Source: Streptococcus cristatus
GTDB lineage: Bacteria; Bacillota; Bacilli; Lactobacillales; Streptococcaceae
DNA: 46,965 bases
Assembly (NCBI RefSeq): GCF_003943815.1
Contig: NZ_RJNA01000009.1
Location: 22,609 to 69,573, forward strand
Reading direction: 5' to 3'
A program made the translations under genes and the position numbers. Positions 33,979-42,251 of this stretch are shown piece by piece; the first letter of the stretch is position 1; every line of letters starts with the position of its first letter. The notes beneath the pieces were generated by a model. It saw only the letters and a program-made list of their open reading frames with translations, was not told where the DNA came from and did no database searches.

Positions 33979-34525
33979 TATCGCGCAAATTGCTATCTTT
34001 TTTGCTATTATGTTAGTGCTCCATCTGCTGAGCTCTGTTATTTTCAACCTACTACCGGTTCCTATTAAACCGACCATTATTCATATTCCAGTCATTATCG
34101 CTAGTATTATCTACGGACCGCGAATTGGAGCTGTTCTTGGAGCTCTGATGGGGGTAATCAGTGTTGTGACCAACACTGTTGTCCTGCTACCAACTAGCTA
34201 CCTCTTCAGTCCTTTTGTAGAAAACGGAAGCATCAATTCATTGATGATTGCTATGGTTCCACGTATTCTAATCGGAATCACCCCGTATTTTGTCTACAAA
34301 TGGATGAAAACTAAGCCAGGTTTAGTTTTAGCTGGTGCCGTGGGCTCAATGACTAACACCATCTTCGTTCTCGGAGGAATTTTCATTCTATTTTCATCTG
34401 TTTACAATGGAGACATCAGAGCCATGCTTGCATTGATTTTTTCAGCTAATGCAATCTCAGAAATGATTATTTCTGCTATCCTTACAGTTGCAATCGTTCC
34501 AGCACTTGAAAAACTAAAAAAATAA
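33962..34525 (+). CDS. ECF transporter S component, probably for a CoA precursor
   Basis: 187-aa hydrophobic protein with about six membrane helices (IAIFFAIMLVLHLLSSVIF near the N-terminus; LVLAGAVGSMTNTIFVLGGI in the middle). The motif pattern with GPRIGAVLGALMGVISVV matches energy-coupling-factor substrate-binding subunits, often labelled riboflavin-type. Operon position behind coaB-coaC suggests pantothenate or a related CoA precursor as substrate; this is inference from context. The stop codon runs into the terminator hairpin. Confidence 0.8.
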   Translation: MRKQSSIAQIAIFFAIMLVLHLLSSVIFNLLPVPIKPTIIHIPVIIASIIYGPRIGAVLGALMGVISVVTNTVVLLPTSYLFSPFVENGSINSLMIAMVPRILIGITPYFVYKWMKTKPGLVLAGAVGSMTNTIFVLGGIFILFSSVYNGDIRAMLALIFSANAISEMIISAILTVAIVPALEKLKK

Positions 34526-34547
34526 TCACTTAAGTGATTATTTTTTT
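34524..34547 (+). terminator. Terminator of the coaBC operon
   Basis: Palindrome AATCACTTAAGTGATT followed by ATTTTTTT. It starts inside the stop codon of the S-component gene. Confidence 0.75.
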
Positions 34548-34623
34548 ACTCTATTTTTGTTCACTTTTTCAAAGGATTTCATTATTTTTTAAGTCAGCAC
34601 TTTCAAAAATTATGAAAATATGT

Positions 34624-34642
34624 TACAATGAAAGCGATTAAA
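34624..34642 (+). promoter_or_regulatory. pgm promoter -10 overlapping a cre site
   Basis: Extended -10 TGTTACAAT (hexamer 34624-34629) runs directly into TGAAAGCGATTAAA (34629-34642), one mismatch to the cre consensus. CcpA bound here would cover the start site. Confidence 0.6.
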
Positions 34643-34649
34643 CAAACAA

Positions 34650-34689
34650 GAAAATCTTGCGGCTTATCCTTAAAGACGCGGTGATTTTC
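34650..34689 (+). other. Stem-loop in the pgm leader
   Basis: GAAAATC / GATTTTC outer stem continuing into TTGCG / CGCGG (with G-U pairs and one bulge), 15-nt loop, 28 bp before the pgm start. No terminator T-run. Not a riboswitch class I recognise. Confidence 0.45.
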
Positions 34690-34717
34690 TATTTTAAATA
34701 TAAAGGAGACTCCATCT

Positions 34718-36436
34718 ATGACCTATCAAGAAAACTTCAAAAAATGGCTTGATTTCGCTGAACTTCCTGACTATCTTCGGAAAGAGTTAGAAGGTATGGA
34801 CGAAAAAACTAAGGAAGATGCCTTTTATACAAACCTTGAGTTTGGTACTGCTGGTATGCGTGGTTTGATCGGTGCGGGTACCAACCGTATCAATATCTAT
34901 GTTGTCCGTCAGGCAACCGAAGGTTTGGCACGCTTGATTGAAGAAAAAGGAGATGAGTTCAAAAAACGCGGTGTTGCGATTGCTTATGACTCTCGTCATT
35001 TCTCACCAGAATTTGCTTTTGAATCTGCTGCAGTCTTGGCTAAACATGGCATCAAGTCCTATGTCTTTGAAAGCCTGCGCCCAACTCCAGAACTTTCATT
35101 TGCGGTACGTCATTTGGGAACTTTTGCTGGTATCATGATTACAGCCAGCCATAACCCTGCTCCATTTAACGGCTACAAGGTATATGGTGAAGACGGCGGA
35201 CAAATGCCTCCGCATGATGCAGATGCATTGACTGACTACATCCGTGCGATTGAAAATCCTTTTGCTATCGAGGTTGCTGATGTGGAAGCTGAAAAAGCTT
35301 CTGGCTTGATTGAAGTGATTGGCGATGCTGTTGATGCTGAATACCTCAAGGAAGTTAAAGATGTCAATATCAACCAAAAATTAATTGATGAATACGGCAA
35401 GGACATGAAGATTGTCTATACTCCGTTGCACGGTACTGGTGAAATGCTGGCTCGTCGCGCTTTGGCACAAGCTGGATTTGACTCTGTGCAAGTCGTTGAA
35501 GCTCAGGCTGTAGCTGATCCAGACTTCTCTACTGTTAAGTCTCCAAACCCTGAAAGCCAAGCAGCCTTTGCCTTAGCTGAAGAATTGGGCCGTAAAGTTG
35601 GTGCAGATGTCTTGGTCGCAACTGACCCAGATGCTGACCGTGTTGGTGTGGAAGTTCTTCAAAAAGATGGTAGCTACCTCAACCTTTCAGGTAACCAAAT
35701 CGGGGCTATCATGGCTAAGTACATCCTAGAAGCTCATAAGAGTGCAGGAACTCTGCCAGCTAACGCTGCTCTCTGCAAGTCAATCGTTTCTACTGACCTA
35801 GTGACTAAGATTGCCGAAAGCTATGGCGCAACCATGTTCAACGTCTTGACTGGTTTCAAATTTATCGCTGAAAAGATCCAAGAATTCGAAGAAAAACACA
35901 ATCACACTTACATGATGGGGTTTGAAGAAAGCTTTGGTTACTTGATCAAACCATTCGTACGTGATAAAGATGCAATCCAAGCTGTTTTGGTCGTTGCTGA
36001 GCTTGCGGCCTACTACCGTTCTCGTGGTTTGACTCTGGCTGACGGTATCGAAGAAATCTATAAAGAATACGGCTACTACGCAGAAAAGACGATCTCTGTT
36101 ACCCTTTCAGGTGTTGATGGTGCTGAGCAAATCAAGGCTATCATGGCTAAGTTCCGTAACAATGCTCCAAAAGAATGGAACCAAACAGCTATTACTGTCG
36201 TAGAAGACTTTAAGGCTCAAACTGCTACTGCTACAGATGGTACTGTTACAAACTTGACAACTCCTCCAAGCGATGTGCTGAAATACACCTTGGCTAATGG
36301 TTCTTGGATTGCTGTCCGCCCATCTGGAACAGAGCCAAAAATCAAGTTCTACATTGCCGTTGTCGGCGACAGCAATGAAGATGCTCAAGCAAAAATTGCT
36401 GCTATTGAAGCAGAAATTAACGCCTTTATCAAATAA
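34718..36436 (+). CDS. pgm: Phosphoglucomutase (alpha-D-phosphohexomutase family)
   Basis: Interconverts glucose-1-P and glucose-6-P, linking glycolysis to UDP-glucose, capsule and cell-wall glycans. 572 aa. The phosphoserine loop is TASHNPAPFNGYKVYG (Ser near residue 144), the Mg2+ site ATDPDADRVG, the sugar loop MGFEESFGYL, and the phosphate loop RPSGTEPKIKFY near the C-terminus. Ribosome site AAAGGAG seven bases upstream. Monocistronic with a cre-overlapped promoter and a strong terminator. Confidence 0.97.
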   Translation: MTYQENFKKWLDFAELPDYLRKELEGMDEKTKEDAFYTNLEFGTAGMRGLIGAGTNRINIYVVRQATEGLARLIEEKGDEFKKRGVAIAYDSRHFSPEFAFESAAVLAKHGIKSYVFESLRPTPELSFAVRHLGTFAGIMITASHNPAPFNGYKVYGEDGGQMPPHDADALTDYIRAIENPFAIEVADVEAEKASGLIEVIGDAVDAEYLKEVKDVNINQKLIDEYGKDMKIVYTPLHGTGEMLARRALAQAGFDSVQVVEAQAVADPDFSTVKSPNPESQAAFALAEELGRKVGADVLVATDPDADRVGVEVLQKDGSYLNLSGNQIGAIMAKYILEAHKSAGTLPANAALCKSIVSTDLVTKIAESYGATMFNVLTGFKFIAEKIQEFEEKHNHTYMMGFEESFGYLIKPFVRDKDAIQAVLVVAELAAYYRSRGLTLADGIEEIYKEYGYYAEKTISVTLSGVDGAEQIKAIMAKFRNNAPKEWNQTAITVVEDFKAQTATATDGTVTNLTTPPSDVLKYTLANGSWIAVRPSGTEPKIKFYIAVVGDSNEDAQAKIAAIEAEINAFIK

Positions 36437-36448
36437 AATAATCTTATT

Positions 36449-36484
36449 AACCAGAGAATAAAGTTCAGATTCTCTGGTTTTTCG
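36449..36484 (+). terminator. pgm terminator
   Basis: 11-bp perfect stem AACCAGAGAAT / ATTCTCTGGTT followed by TTTTCG. Confidence 0.8.
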
Positions 36485-36552
36485 TTTCCAAATCATGCAT
36501 TTTTCTACTTTTTATGGCATACTAGTTTTATCAAAAGAAATGAGGATTATTT

Positions 36553-36900
36553 ATGGAACAATTTGCTCAAAATATTAAAGACTTGGAAGTCACAACTGTT
36601 GACCGAGCTCGTCAAGCGATTGCTGACAAAGAAACTGCAACTTTCTTTGTAGGTCGCAAAACTTGCCCTTACTGCCGTAAATTCGCTGCTACTCTTGCAG
36701 GTGTTGTCGCTGATACCAAGGCGCATATTTTCTTTATCAACAGCGAAGAAGCTAGCGAATTAGAGAAACTGCAAGCCTTTCGTTCAGAATACAGCATTCC
36801 GACGGTTCCTGGTTTTGTGCATGTTCAAGACGGCCAAGTTGCTGTTCGTTGTGATTCTTCTATGACTGCAGATGAAATTAAAGCTTTTGCAAACTTGTAA
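36553..36900 (+). CDS. Thioredoxin-fold protein (bacteriocin transport accessory-like)
   Basis: 115-aa thioredoxin-fold protein with the redox motif CPYC (GRKTCPYCRKFAATL) near residue 39 and cis-Pro region SIPTVPGFVHVQDG. Streptococcal members are named Bta after a bacteriocin locus, but no bacteriocin genes lie nearby, so the name may be only historical. No signal peptide; likely cytoplasmic. Ribosome site GAGGA. Ends at a terminator shared with convergent mutY. Confidence 0.8.
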   Translation: MEQFAQNIKDLEVTTVDRARQAIADKETATFFVGRKTCPYCRKFAATLAGVVADTKAHIFFINSEEASELEKLQAFRSEYSIPTVPGFVHVQDGQVAVRCDSSMTADEIKAFANL

Positions 36901-36910
36901 AATTGATTCA

Positions 36911-36945
36911 AAAAAATCTGAGACTCTTTAGGTCTCAGATTTTTT
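36911..36945. terminator. Bidirectional terminator between the thioredoxin-like gene and mutY
   Basis: AAAAATCTGAGAC / GTCTCAGATTTTT stem with A and T runs on either side. It serves both convergent genes, and the mutY stop codon (36928-36930) lies in the loop. Confidence 0.8.
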
Positions 36946-38103
36946 ACTTATTTTTACGTTCCTAAAAGCCTCCCACATCTTCTGCTGGGGCTTGGCAAAG
37001 GGGTACTTTCCAAATTCTTCTGGATCAAGCCACAAGACCTCTCCCTCAGCTTCGTGCTGGCTATCCTTGACTCGACCATAAACCAGCTGGATATGCCACT
37101 TGCGATGACTGAAAACATGCTGCACTTTTGAAAAGGACTCTTGCTGCCAATCGACAATCAACTCATAATCCTGCTCAAAGCTTTCTTGAGGAGACAAGTC
37201 CAGACTGGGCTGATTTTCAGCGACTTCAAACAGAGACATCTGATTTTCAGTTTGAAATTCCTCGACTTCAATCAAGGGAAAATGCCAAAAACCGGATAAC
37301 AAGCCAGCAGCCTCATTTTTTTCAAGCAAGAATTGTCCTTGCTCATTTTCGATAATCAAGCCTTGAAGATAGACTGGAACTGGCTTCTTTTTAGGTGCTT
37401 TAATCGGATATTTATCCATAGTTCTGTGCAAATAGGCTGCGCTGAACTCTTTTACAGGACTGTCTTCTGGATGAGGATTAACAGGAGCTTCAATATCTGA
37501 CCCCAGATCCATCAGCGCTTGATTAAAATCTCCAGGTCTGTCTGGATCAATCAGAATCTCCATCATAGCCTGAAAGACCTTCCGATTACTAGGTTGACCA
37601 ATATCTAAATCCACTTCGAATAATCGACTCAGCACCCGCATGACATTGCCGTCTACCGCAGGCTCAGCTAGACCAAAGGCAATACTAGCAATGGCACCAG
37701 CCGTATAAGGACCAATCCCTTTGAGACTAGCAATTCCCTCATAGCTATCAGGAAATTTTCCAGCAAAATCCGTCATTATCTGCTGGGCTGCCTTTTGCAT
37801 ATTTCGCACCCGCGAATAATAGCCCAACCCTTCCCAAGCTTTGAGCAGTCTCTCCTCTGGCGCTTGAGCTAAGTCGGCAACAGTTGGAAACCAGTCAAGA
37901 AAACGCTCATAGTAAGGAATCACCGTATCCACACGTGTTTGCTGCAACATAATCTCAGAAACCCAGATATGATAAGGATTGTTTGTTCTACGCCAAGGCA
38001 GGTCACGTTTGTTTTTATCATACCACGTCAATAATTTCTTGCGAAAAGAGGCTATTTTCTCCTCTTCCCACATTTCAATTCCAAATTTTTTTAAATCTAC
38101 CAT
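36928..38103 (-). CDS. mutY: A/G-specific adenine glycosylase lacking Fe-S cluster ligands
   Basis: Removes A opposite 8-oxoG. About 391 aa from the ATG at 38103, which aligns with the pneumococcal start; an ATG three codons upstream (38112) is possible, while one at 38145 lies inside the pta terminator. N-terminal glycosylase: LPWRRTNNPYHIWVSEIMLQ (catalytic Glu), helix-hairpin-helix LKGIGPYTAGAIASIAF, then AVDGNVMRVLSR with the catalytic Asp. The region after DLGSDIEAPVNPHPEDSPVK contains none of the four Cys that normally bind [4Fe-4S]. A C-terminal NUDIX-like 8-oxoG recognition domain follows (SGFWHFPLIEVEEF). Confidence 0.93.
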   Translation of the reverse strand: MVDLKKFGIEMWEEEKIASFRKKLLTWYDKNKRDLPWRRTNNPYHIWVSEIMLQQTRVDTVIPYYERFLDWFPTVADLAQAPEERLLKAWEGLGYYSRVRNMQKAAQQIMTDFAGKFPDSYEGIASLKGIGPYTAGAIASIAFGLAEPAVDGNVMRVLSRLFEVDLDIGQPSNRKVFQAMMEILIDPDRPGDFNQALMDLGSDIEAPVNPHPEDSPVKEFSAAYLHRTMDKYPIKAPKKKPVPVYLQGLIIENEQGQFLLEKNEAAGLLSGFWHFPLIEVEEFQTENQMSLFEVAENQPSLDLSPQESFEQDYELIVDWQQESFSKVQHVFSHRKWHIQLVYGRVKDSQHEAEGEVLWLDPEEFGKYPFAKPQQKMWEAFRNVKISKKSET

Positions 38104-38122
38104 TTCTCTCATACTTAAACAG

Positions 38123-38155
38123 ACTAAAAAAGATGAATCACTCATCTTTTTTAGT
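38123..38155 (-). terminator. Terminator after pta
   Basis: Perfect 14-bp stem ACTAAAAAAGATGA / TCATCTTTTTTAGT with a 5-nt loop, directly after the pta stop and 20 bp before mutY. Confidence 0.8.
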
Positions 38156-38159
38156 TATT

Positions 38160-39134
38160 TTATTGGTCAACACTTTGTGCAGCTGTAATCAGTGTTAAGT
38201 TATAAACGTCATCTGAATTACATCCGCGTGAAAGGTCGTTTACTGGCTTATTCAATCCTTGAAGAACTGGACCGACTGCTGAGAATCCACCTAAACGCTC
38301 TGCCATTTTATAACCGATATTTCCTGCTTCAATACTTGGGAAGACAAAGACAGTCGCTTTACCTGCAACCTTGCTTCCTGGAGCTTTCAAGGCTGCTGTG
38401 CTTGGTACAAAGGCAGCGTCAAATTGCAATTCCCCGTCAACTTCTAAGTCTGGGCGCAAGTCATGGACCAACTTAGTCGCTTGAACCACTTTATCAACGC
38501 TTTCTCCAAAGCCAGAACCTTTAGTTGAATAGCTCAGCATGGCAATCTTAGGATCAATGCCAAACATTTTGGCTGTCACTGCTGAGTTAATCGCGATTTC
38601 TGCCAAGGCTTCTGAGTCAGGATTGATGTTAATGGCACAATCACTGAAAAGATAGCGTTCTGAACCACGCACCATGAGGAAGGCACCTGAAGTTCTTGTT
38701 ACATTTGGACGTGTTTTAATGATTTGCAAGGCTGGACGCACTGTAGCAGCTGTAGAGTGGATAGAGCCAGAAACCATACCATCTACGATACCGAGATAGA
38801 CTAGCATCACCCCAAAATAATTAACGTCTGTTCTTAAAAGCTCAAGAGCTTCTTCTTCACTGATTTTGCCCTTGCGACGCTCTACAAGAGCCGCCACCAT
38901 CTCTTCCATTCTGTCATAGTTTTTAGGATCTATGACTTCATATCCGTCCATAATATTTTCGATTTCCAAGTAAATACGGATCTTATCTGGATTCCCCAAA
39001 AGAACTGGTGTAACTTCTGATTCTTTGACTATGCGTTTAACCGCTTGAAGAATACGCGGTTCTTGCCCTTCTGGCAATACGATACGAACATTTTTACCAA
39101 CAACTGAGTCTCTTAGACTTTCGAAAACTTCCAT
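38160..39134 (-). CDS. pta: Phosphate acetyltransferase
   Basis: Converts acetyl-CoA and phosphate to acetyl phosphate, giving ATP through acetate kinase. 324 aa, the short Pta form. Conserved motifs: RIVLPEGQEPRILQAVKRI, GVMLVYLGIVDGMVSGSIHSTA, FLFSDCAIN-like segment YLFSDCAININPD, MLSYSTKGSG and a C-terminal NDLSRGCNSDDVY. Last gene of relQ-nadK-rluD-pta, 20 bp after the pseudouridine synthase gene. Confidence 0.96.
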   Translation of the reverse strand: MEVFESLRDSVVGKNVRIVLPEGQEPRILQAVKRIVKESEVTPVLLGNPDKIRIYLEIENIMDGYEVIDPKNYDRMEEMVAALVERRKGKISEEEALELLRTDVNYFGVMLVYLGIVDGMVSGSIHSTAATVRPALQIIKTRPNVTRTSGAFLMVRGSERYLFSDCAININPDSEALAEIAINSAVTAKMFGIDPKIAMLSYSTKGSGFGESVDKVVQATKLVHDLRPDLEVDGELQFDAAFVPSTAALKAPGSKVAGKATVFVFPSIEAGNIGYKMAERLGGFSAVGPVLQGLNKPVNDLSRGCNSDDVYNLTLITAAQSVDQ

Positions 39135-39153
39135 GAGTTTCTCCTTTAAAATT

Positions 39154-40047
39154 TTAAGTATTTTTTGTTAACAATGTAATAGTATTCTGGAAATCAATCG
39201 GCAACTGGGATTCCAATTGGAGCTGCTTTCCCAAAAATGGATTATAAAAAGATAAAGAGTGACAATGCAAGGCCTGACGTGTAATTCCCGCTTCCAAAGT
39301 CCCGCCATAGAGATCATCTCCAAGGAGAGGAAATCCAAGATGGGCAAAGTGCACACGAATTTGATGGGTTCGTCCAGTGTGCAAGTGAATATCTACCAAA
39401 TAGATATTGCCAAACTGCTCCACAACCTTGTAGCTGGTATGAGCATACTTGCCATCCTTTGTCACACATCTGGTGATAATGCTGTCAGGATCGCGCCCAA
39501 TTGGCGCAATTATATCTCCCTCCGGTTTAAGCTCACCGCTCCCCTGAACGAGCGCGTAATAGCGCTTTTCAATCATTTTTTTCTGCAGTTGCTTATCCAG
39601 TCTTGCATGAGCATAGCCATGTTTTGCAAAGAGCATGAGTCCACTGGTATCACGATCCAATCTCGTCACAATGTGAACCTGCTGATTTTCATAATCTTGC
39701 CGAATATAGTATGCCTTGACAAAGTTCGCCATCGTATTCGAATGGTTGACACTAGGGATACTAGCTACTCCGGCAGGCTTATCTAAAACTAGAAAGTGCT
39801 CATCTTCATACACGATCGACAAATCACGATCCACGGCTTCTAGACTTTCAAATCCCTTCTCAGAAGGGATATCTACTGTCACCTTATCGCCAATATCCAG
39901 CAAATAAATGGCATTTTGAGATTGACCATTGACAAGAATATTCCCCCCTGCAAATTTCACTTTGGCCAAAAGGGCTTTTGAAATTTCATGCTTTTTCAAA
40001 AAAGTTTTGACTTTGACATGCTCATCCGCAATAAACTCAAATCTCAT
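39154..40047 (-). CDS. RluD-family 23S rRNA pseudouridine synthase
   Basis: About 297 aa from the ATG at 40047, which overlaps the nadK stop (ATGA) and has GGAG eight bases upstream; the longer frame adds 14 residues inside nadK. An S4-like N-terminal region ([19 protein letters not shown]) precedes the catalytic domain with [18 protein letters not shown], where the Asp in RLDRDTSG is the nucleophile. [22 protein letters not shown] is also conserved. Target positions in 23S rRNA cannot be read from sequence. Confidence 0.9.
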   Translation of the reverse strand: MRFEFIADEHVKVKTFLKKHEISKALLAKVKFAGGNILVNGQSQNAIYLLDIGDKVTVDIPSEKGFESLEAVDRDLSIVYEDEHFLVLDKPAGVASIPSVNHSNTMANFVKAYYIRQDYENQQVHIVTRLDRDTSGLMLFAKHGYAHARLDKQLQKKMIEKRYYALVQGSGELKPEGDIIAPIGRDPDSIITRCVTKDGKYAHTSYKVVEQFGNIYLVDIHLHTGRTHQIRVHFAHLGFPLLGDDLYGGTLEAGITRQALHCHSLSFYNPFLGKQLQLESQLPIDFQNTITLLTKNT

Positions 40048-40862
40048 TCTTGGCACTCCTCGATAAAGGAGTCTCTCACGCGATTCCAAAAACTGGTATG
40101 GCTTGGTGAAGCTACAAAGTTAATCTTATGATTATCGATTTGGTACTCGATACGGATAATATTTTTATAAGAAAACGTTTGATTATCGACCGCTATGGTA
40201 TAGTAATCATTGCGTGTCGGCAGCAGCTCAATCTTATCTTTTTTAGGAACGATAACTGAGGAACCCAAAGTGCGATACACACGATTGTTGAGGCTAGCAA
40301 TCTCTGTCACTTGCAAGGCTTCAATCGTTGGATGTAGAACAGCTCCTCCCAATGATTTATTGTAGGCTGTGCTTCCAGTAGGCGTTGAGACAGAAATCCC
40401 GTCGCCTCTAAAACGCTCAAAATGGACATTATTGATGACCACATCAACTACCATGGTTCTGTCGGAACGTTTAATCGTTGCTTCATTGAGCGCACGAATC
40501 GTCCGAGTTTCCCCATTTTCAAAGGTCAGCTTGACATTTAAAATCGGATAAGAGACCTTGGCACCTGTGTCTAATTTCAGATTTTCCACTAATTTATCGA
40601 TTTCGAAGTCTCGGTAATCTGTATAAAAACCCAAATGTCCGGTATGGACACCGACAAAGCGCACCTTATCCAGCTGCTCTTCATATTTGTGAAAGGCTGA
40701 TAGCAGCATCCCATCACCACCGACAGAAATCACGATATCTGGATTTTTGGGTGTCAGGATAAAGCCTGCTTTCCGCAATTTTTGCATCAGAGTTTGAAAT
40801 ACTTCCTCACTCTGCCTTTTGCGATTGCGGATAATCGCTATTTTTTTACCTGTATTCTTCAT
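40044..40862 (-). CDS. nadK: NAD kinase
   Basis: Phosphorylates NAD to NADP. About 272 aa from the ATG at 40862, matching the pneumococcal MKNTGK start; the longer frame begins inside relQ without support. Motifs: [20 protein letters not shown] (GGDG with catalytic Asp), [35 protein letters not shown]. Overlaps relQ by 17 bp and the pseudouridine synthase start by four, so the operon is tightly packed. Confidence 0.96.
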   Translation of the reverse strand: MKNTGKKIAIIRNRKRQSEEVFQTLMQKLRKAGFILTPKNPDIVISVGGDGMLLSAFHKYEEQLDKVRFVGVHTGHLGFYTDYRDFEIDKLVENLKLDTGAKVSYPILNVKLTFENGETRTIRALNEATIKRSDRTMVVDVVINNVHFERFRGDGISVSTPTGSTAYNKSLGGAVLHPTIEALQVTEIASLNNRVYRTLGSSVIVPKKDKIELLPTRNDYYTIAVDNQTFSYKNIIRIEYQIDNHKINFVASPSHTSFWNRVRDSFIEECQE

Positions 40863-41517
40863 CTGTATCGTCACTATTTCCAACACCATCATTTAGCTTG
40901 CGGTGCAGAGGATCAAAGAGTGCTTGTGCTTCTTGGATGGCATCACGAATAGCTCCCATCTCTTCATCTAGCTGATAGGCGAGATTAGCTGTTGTCTCCA
41001 AGCGCCGTTTGATTTCCTCTGGAAATTCTCCTTTATACTTATAGTTTAAAGAGTGCTCAATCGTTGCCCAAAAGTTCATGGACAAGGTACGAATCTGAAT
41101 TTCTGCCAAGATAATTTTATTTCCATTAATCGTATCTACTGGATATTCAACAATGGCATGGTAGCTACGGTAACCACTATCTTTTTTGTTTTTGATGTAA
41201 TCACGCTCCTGAACGATACGCATATCTGTCCGATTTCGCAAAACTTCTAAAACCTCATCCACATCGTCTACAAATTGAACCATGACACGCAAACCAGCAA
41301 TATCCTGCATCTCTTGGGCTAAGTTTTCCTCAGTAATCCCGCGAAGTTCCATTTTTTCCTTGATGCTTTCAATATGCTTTACGCGACCAGTTACAAACTC
41401 GATCGGTGAATGGCGTTGCTGTTTGCGATACTGTTTGCGAATGCCACGAAGCTTGATTTTCAACTCGCCAACTGCCTGAATATATGGATCCAGAAAATCT
41501 TCCCAATCTATTGTCAT
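40846..41517 (-). CDS. relQ: Small alarmone synthetase RelQ
   Basis: Single-domain (p)ppGpp synthetase of about 223 aa. Synthetase motifs: [54 protein letters not shown] and [20 protein letters not shown], with the catalytic Glu in EIQIRT. No hydrolase or regulatory domain. Started at the ATG at 41517 with AAGG seven bases upstream; the next upstream codon gives only two extra residues. Leads the relQ-nadK-rluD-pta operon behind a promoter with a cre site. Confidence 0.95.
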   Translation of the reverse strand: MTIDWEDFLDPYIQAVGELKIKLRGIRKQYRKQQRHSPIEFVTGRVKHIESIKEKMELRGITEENLAQEMQDIAGLRVMVQFVDDVDEVLEVLRNRTDMRIVQERDYIKNKKDSGYRSYHAIVEYPVDTINGNKIILAEIQIRTLSMNFWATIEHSLNYKYKGEFPEEIKRRLETTANLAYQLDEEMGAIRDAIQEAQALFDPLHRKLNDGVGNSDDTDEEYR

Positions 41518-41544
41518 ATACATACCTTGTCATCTATTCGTTTT

Positions 41545-41573
41545 TTGTATAAAATAAACACAGTTGTTATTAT
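41545..41573 (+). promoter_or_regulatory. Promoter of the CYTH gene, overlapping the relQ promoter
   Basis: TTGTAT, 17 nt, TATTAT with an upstream TG. The divergent relQ -10 (TGTTATAAT; hexamer 41569-41574, minus strand) occupies the same bases, so the two promoters compete for polymerase. Confidence 0.55.
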
Positions 41574-41577
41574 AACA

Positions 41578-41591
41578 TAAAATCGCTTTCA
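41578..41591 (-). promoter_or_regulatory. cre site in the relQ/CYTH divergent promoter
   Basis: Minus-strand TGAAAGCGATTTTA, one mismatch to the cre consensus. It lies within the relQ spacer and just downstream of the CYTH -10. Confidence 0.6.
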
Positions 41592-41612
41592 GATAAAGAA
41601 AAGGATTTAAAA

Positions 41613-42173
41613 ATGAACCATTTAGAAATTGAATACAAAACAATGCTAACAGAAGACGAACATAAACGACTTCTGACCTTCTTTGATCATGTCCAGCCAA
41701 TTTTCCAAGTCAACTATTATATTGATTCGGCTGACTTTGCTCTTCGTGAAGCTCGTATGGCTCTGCGAGTCCGAACCACTCCTGACGCTGCTGAGTTTAC
41801 TCTAAAAATTCCTCAAAAACTTGGAAATTTCGAATACAACCAAGCCTTGTCCGAAGATGAATTTAAGGAAATTACAGAAAATTTGCAATTTCCTCAGGGA
41901 GAAATCCTAGACAAACTTCAAGAGAAAAAAATCCCCGTTGATAAACTAACAATACTCGGAACCCTTGAAAATATTCGCTATGAAAAACAAGATATAATTG
42001 GCCTTTTTGCCTTGGACGAAAGTCGTTACTTTGGTAAAAAAGATTTCGAATTAGAGTTAGAAATCAATGATATCGAAGAAGGGGAGCAAAAGTTCAAAGA
42101 CTTTTTAAACGAAAATCAAATCCAATATAAGCCTGGTAAAAGTAAGATTGCCAGATTTGCCGAAAACTTGTAA
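41613..42173 (+). CDS. CYTH-domain phosphohydrolase-like protein
   Basis: 186 aa with the N-terminal CYTH signature EIEYK at residues 5-9 and alternating charged strands (ALRVRTTPDAAEFTLKIPQK; FELELEINDIEEGEQKF) that line the triphosphate tunnel. CYTH proteins bind or hydrolyse organic or inorganic triphosphates. It is divergent from relQ, an arrangement kept in pneumococcus, which may hint at nucleotide or polyphosphate metabolism. The exact substrate is unknown. Followed by prs2. Confidence 0.87.
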   Translation: MNHLEIEYKTMLTEDEHKRLLTFFDHVQPIFQVNYYIDSADFALREARMALRVRTTPDAAEFTLKIPQKLGNFEYNQALSEDEFKEITENLQFPQGEILDKLQEKKIPVDKLTILGTLENIRYEKQDIIGLFALDESRYFGKKDFELELEINDIEEGEQKFKDFLNENQIQYKPGKSKIARFAENL

Positions 42174-42198
42174 AAATGCTGAAATAATCTCATTTTTT

Positions 42199-42207
42199 TG
42201 GTAAAAT
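42199..42207 (+). promoter_or_regulatory. Extended -10 promoter of prs2
   Basis: TGGTAAAAT, 45 bp upstream of the prs2 start. Confidence 0.45.
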
Positions 42208-42251
42208 AATATTTATAAATCTAAAGAGACAAAAAGAGGATGGTCATTCTA

